Source of the DNA: an uncultured bacterium
GTDB lineage: Bacteria > Cyanobacteriota > Vampirovibrionia > Gastranaerophilales > Gastranaerophilaceae
Reading direction: 5' to 3'
DNA: 24,060 nt
Assembly (NCBI GenBank): GCA_900551675.1
Contig: URXH01000021.1
Coordinates: 1 to 24,060 of the forward strand
Below, piece after piece: positions 21,685-24,060 of this stretch. The notes beneath the pieces are model-generated. The model was given only the letters and a program-made list of their open reading frames with translations, made no database searches and was not told where the DNA came from. A program made the translations under genes and the position numbers. How positions within the stretch are numbered: position 1 is the stretch's first letter; every line of letters begins with the position of its first letter.

Positions 21685-21733
21685 TTATAACACTCTTAAA
21701 ATAAGTCATAATTATCACAAAAGAGTATTATAA
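21685..21733 (+). promoter_or_regulatory. Inverted repeat in the fliJ leader
   Basis: TTATAACACTCTT (21685-21697) and AAGAGTATTATAA (21721-21733) match at 12 of 13 positions around a 23-nt spacer. The right arm ends 1 nt before the fliJ ATG and includes AAGAG, the only ribosome-site-like sequence there. Folding would hide it; alternatively the repeat could be an operator. Confidence 0.5.
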
Positions 21734-21734
21734 A

Positions 21735-22223
21735 ATGCCTTTCAGATACAGGTTGCAAAAAGTTCTTGATTTCAGAATTCGTAAAAAAGAAGAACAGCTT
21801 ACGGTTGTTCAAAAAGCTCAGCAAGCCGTTTATGAAGCTGAAGAAAATATAAGAAAAAACGATGAAGAAATCAAAATGACAAAGCAAAATATGCGTCAGG
21901 CAGATCCCATGATGTATGAAACTTATGATAATTATTTGATATTTTTGTGGGACAAGGCTGAAAAACTTGAACAAATACGCATAGAAGCTCAAAAGAAGCT
22001 TGATGTAGAAAAGGCGATACTTGTAAAACTCGAACAGGGCGTCAAAGTTCTGGAAAAACATAAAGAAAAGAACAGAGAGGCTTATATCGCAGAAGAAAAA
22101 GCCGCAGAACTTAAGCAATATTCCGAACTCGGCGTAACAAGGTATTTCAGACAGAGTCAGGAAAGAATTGAAGAAGAACAGGAAATACTTAAACAGTTAG
22201 AAGATATAGACGGAGGTAGTTAG
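21735..22223 (+). CDS. fliJ: FliJ-type flagellar export chaperone
   Basis: 162 residues, almost entirely coiled coil, starting MPFRYRLQKVLDFRIRKKEEQ, the typical FliJ N-terminus (F-x-L-x-x-V-L-x-x-R). Long heptad-rich helices run to the end. FliJ binds the export gate and the FliI ATPase and helps escort substrates for the flagellar type III export apparatus in the cytoplasm. Coiled-coil proteins are easy to over-assign, but the neighbours (a FliK-like protein, then a hook/rod protein) are the classic order, which supports the call. The FliK-like gene follows after 5 nt. A 13-bp inverted repeat overlaps the leader right up to the start. Confidence 0.8.
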   Translation: MPFRYRLQKVLDFRIRKKEEQLTVVQKAQQAVYEAEENIRKNDEEIKMTKQNMRQADPMMYETYDNYLIFLWDKAEKLEQIRIEAQKKLDVEKAILVKLEQGVKVLEKHKEKNREAYIAEEKAAELKQYSELGVTRYFRQSQERIEEEQEILKQLEDIDGGS

Positions 22224-22228
22224 TAAAA

Positions 22229-23077
22229 ATGAATGTAAGCACAGCTTCAACAGCCGCAGCGGCAAGCGCATCAGGAGTTAATTCAACTCAATCCAGCACA
22301 AGAACAAATAGTATTGAAAAAACTTCTGAAAAATCTTTTGATGAAGAAATGAAAACTGCATCAGAAACTGATGAAACAAAAGAGACAGCGCAAGAAGATG
22401 CTAAAGTCTCAGATGAGAAAAAAACTTCCGAGGAAGAATCTTCTTCAAAAGATAAAGAAAAACTTTCAAATGAGCAAAATGTTCAGGATGATATTGTAAC
22501 AGATGAAATGCTTAATGGCAGTGTTAATTTTACTGATTATAAATATCATAATGAAGGTCAGTCAATTTTATCACAGAATATTCAAAATCTTTTAAATACC
22601 AAGGACCTTATGAGTGTGGTTAATTCTGCTTCCGTTATAGATTATGATGTTATTAATATGTCTGACAGTGATGCAAACTTTTTTGCAGACCTTGTACAGA
22701 ATACTGATATGTCAATGAAAAGTATTGCTTCTCAGATTGACAGTGCTATGAGTTCAAATACTCAGAATATTCAGCAGAATGTAAAAGTTTCGTCTGTATT
22801 GATGGAAAAACTTTCAGAATCTATGAGAACAAATCAGCCGTTCCGTATAGACTTTGACAAAGATGTTTCTGTCATTATAAAGGTAAATAAAGACGGATCA
22901 CTTGCTGCAAACTTTATCCCCGGCGACAAGGCTGTTGAGCAATATCTGCGTAACAATATTTCATCTCTGAGACAGAGATTTGATGAACAAAATCTTCCGT
23001 ATTCGGATTTAAGCTACAGTAATTCTCGCCGCCAGCAGCAGGAAAGACGTAAAAATAAACAAGGAGAAGAGTCATGA
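22229..23077 (+). CDS. FliK-like flagellar hook-length control protein
   Basis: 282 residues. The N-terminal ~100 residues are disordered and rich in Ser, Thr, Glu and Lys. The C-terminal ~90 carry a FliK-like switch domain: FRIDFDKDVSVIIKVNKDGSLAANFIPGDKAVEQYLRNNISSLRQRFDEQNLPYSDLSYS, with the VxIKVxxDGxLxAxFxPxD pattern followed by a leucine/arginine helix. FliK measures hook length and switches export to filament proteins. It is shorter than many FliK proteins, and the middle shows no recognisable domain, so I leave out the symbol. The ATG at 22229 follows GGAGG (22212-22216), at a rather long distance. The next gene overlaps its stop by 4 nt (ATGA). Confidence 0.7.
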   Translation: MNVSTASTAAAASASGVNSTQSSTRTNSIEKTSEKSFDEEMKTASETDETKETAQEDAKVSDEKKTSEEESSSKDKEKLSNEQNVQDDIVTDEMLNGSVNFTDYKYHNEGQSILSQNIQNLLNTKDLMSVVNSASVIDYDVINMSDSDANFFADLVQNTDMSMKSIASQIDSAMSSNTQNIQQNVKVSSVLMEKLSESMRTNQPFRIDFDKDVSVIIKVNKDGSLAANFIPGDKAVEQYLRNNISSLRQRFDEQNLPYSDLSYSNSRRQQQERRKNKQGEES

Positions 23078-23910
23078 ACGATTCATTTATTACCGCACTC
23101 AATACACAGAAATCAACGACTAACTGGATGGATGTTATCGCCAGCAATATGACAAATGTTTATACTCCGGGGTTCAGAGAACAGCAGGTTAATTTTAAGA
23201 CATTTTTAGGCGGGGCTATTTCTGATGATTATGACAAGAAAATGGATCAGGGAAAATCTACTCCCGGAACCTCTAAAGAAAACCTGTTTCTGGAAGGCAA
23301 GGGCTTTTTTCTTGTAAAAAACCCTGAGGGAAAAAGTATTTATACAAGGCTCGGTGAATTTGTCTTTGATAAAGAAGGCGTTTACAGAGATCGTTACGGG
23401 AACACAGTTCAGGGCTATATTTTGAATGATAAAGGTGAAATTATGCAGGGAACCAAGTCTATTGCGTCAGATCTTTATCAGGAAACGGTTATGAAAGGCG
23501 GTGCTGTTGATATTCCTACAACAAATATAAAATTGTGGATAGATCCGAATAACGGTAAATTTTTAGGCAAATACGATGATTACGAAATCGGGAAAGACGG
23601 AACAATTTACGGAAAAGCTGATAACGGAAAGCGTTCTGTTCCTCTTTACAGAGTTGCGTTAAGGAATTTTCATAATGCGCCTGCTCTTTATGAATTCGAG
23701 GACGGACAGTTTCTTGAAACGGAAGAATCAGGAAAACCTCTTATGGGCACCGGCGAAATAAGATCAGGACTGCTGGAATTGTCTAACGCGGATTTGAGTG
23801 CAAATATTTCATATTACCAGATGGCAAAACTGCAGATGGAAGTCTCAAATAAATTAATTTCTTCTAATAAAGAATTGCTGGAAGAAGCTTTGAGACTTGT
23901 AGGGAACTAA
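23074..23910 (+). CDS. Flagellar hook-basal body rod protein (FlgE/FlgF/FlgG family)
   Basis: 278 residues. The N-terminal helix (MNDSFITALNTQKSTTNWMDVIASNMTNVYTPGF) has the rod/hook signature A-S-N-M-x-N-x-x-T-P-G-F. A beta-rich core follows with GKGFFLVKNPEGKSIYTRLGEFVFDKEGVYRDRYGNTVQGY. The C-terminal helix (GLLELSNADLSANISYYQMAKLQMEVSNKLISSNKELLEEALRLV) mirrors the N-terminal one. The size sits between FlgG (~260) and FlgE (often >400). Position after a FliK-like gene would suit FlgE, but the length suits FlgF/FlgG, so the member is left open. It forms part of the axial structure outside the cell. A strong terminator follows the stop. Confidence 0.85.
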   Translation: MNDSFITALNTQKSTTNWMDVIASNMTNVYTPGFREQQVNFKTFLGGAISDDYDKKMDQGKSTPGTSKENLFLEGKGFFLVKNPEGKSIYTRLGEFVFDKEGVYRDRYGNTVQGYILNDKGEIMQGTKSIASDLYQETVMKGGAVDIPTTNIKLWIDPNNGKFLGKYDDYEIGKDGTIYGKADNGKRSVPLYRVALRNFHNAPALYEFEDGQFLETEESGKPLMGTGEIRSGLLELSNADLSANISYYQMAKLQMEVSNKLISSNKELLEEALRLVGN

Positions 23911-23938
23911 TGTTTATAATATTATTATCAAACTCCAT

Positions 23939-23972
23939 AATACAAAAGAGAATTTCTCTTTTGTATTTTTTT
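23939..23972 (+). terminator. Terminator of the flagellar operon
   Basis: A perfect 13-bp stem (AATACAAAAGAGA with TCTCTTTTGTATT) closes a 3-nt loop, followed by a run of T. It lies 28 nt after the hook-basal body gene. Confidence 0.88.
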
Positions 23973-23986
23973 ATATAAAAATAGAC

Positions 23987-24014
23987 TTGAAAAAAAACAA
24001 AAATCGTTTATAAT
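23987..24014 (+). promoter_or_regulatory. Promoter of the gene running off the window
   Basis: TTGAAA (23987-23992), 16-nt spacer, perfect TATAAT (24009-24014). A strong ribosome site AAAGGAG (24032-24038) and an ATG at 24046 follow at normal distances. Confidence 0.75.
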
Positions 24015-24045
24015 AAATATGTATAATAATCAAAGGAGTGGAAGC

Positions 24046-24060
24046 ATGGAAAAAATATTA
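24046..24060 (+). CDS. 5' end of a gene cut by the window edge
   Basis: Only five codons (M-E-K-I-L) are visible. The start is supported by AAAGGAG 7 nt before the ATG and a clean promoter 30 nt further up. Nothing can be said about the product. Confidence 0.6.

Noticed and set aside
1..24060. CRISPR array, rRNA genes, or a toxin-antitoxin or phage-defence cassette
   Set aside because: No regularly spaced repeats, no rRNA signatures, and no gene pair with defence-type domains was found.

Overview
The window is an AT-rich bacterial chromosome segment. I infer an uncultured, gut-type non-photosynthetic cyanobacterial relative (Gastranaerophilales/Melainabacteria-like). The grounds are a prepilin with an FTLAEILITLG-type N-terminus, an SLH-domain envelope protein, a secreted protein with the RIERLEQRIFG motif, small lineage-type proteins and a flagellar cluster. 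No rRNA gene or marker tree supports this, so the placement is an inference.

Layout. 1-2.7 kb: the 3' part of a pilin-like gene, an SLH-domain protein and a YkgJ-type cysteine-cluster protein, separated by strong hairpin terminators. 2.75-5.95 kb: five tRNA genes on the minus strand, Tyr(GTA), Thr(GGT), Thr(TGT), Gly(CCC) and Gly(GCC), with a DUF486 membrane protein, a GT39-like glycosyltransferase, two copies of a ~165-bp MITE-like element, and a GC-rich structured stretch bounded by a partial duplicate of a tRNA-Gly 3' end. 5.95-9.46 kb: the replicative polymerase gene dnaE, split into two overlapping reading frames exactly at the catalytic PDxDxD motif. 9.5-11.4 kb: two overlapping WYL-type regulator genes. 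11.4-11.9 kb: a noncoding stretch with strong strand asymmetry, closed by a terminator hairpin directly before anmK.

11.9-17.3 kb: anmK (peptidoglycan recycling), a strongly expressed-looking 83-aa protein, then a minus-strand operon Gfo/Idh/MocA oxidoreductase - CDP-alcohol phosphatidyltransferase - trmL - nnrD, preceded by a GT2 glycosyltransferase. 17.4-20.7 kb: a small membrane protein and a tightly overlapping minus-strand operon of a lysophospholipid acyltransferase-like protein (apparently leaderless), a nitrilase-family amidase and dacB (PBP4). 20.8-24.06 kb: a Tyr/Asn-rich secreted protein and the flagellar genes fliJ - fliK-like - flgE/F/G-family, a terminator, and a promoter leading into a gene cut by the window edge.

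The content is mostly cell envelope, motility and housekeeping. The items most worth a second look are the lesion that removes two catalytic aspartates from dnaE, the MITE-like pair with terminal inverted repeats and a 7-bp target duplication, the tRNA-Gly 3'-end duplication around a GC-rich palindromic insert, the asymmetric noncoding stretch before anmK, and the inverted repeat in the fliJ leader.
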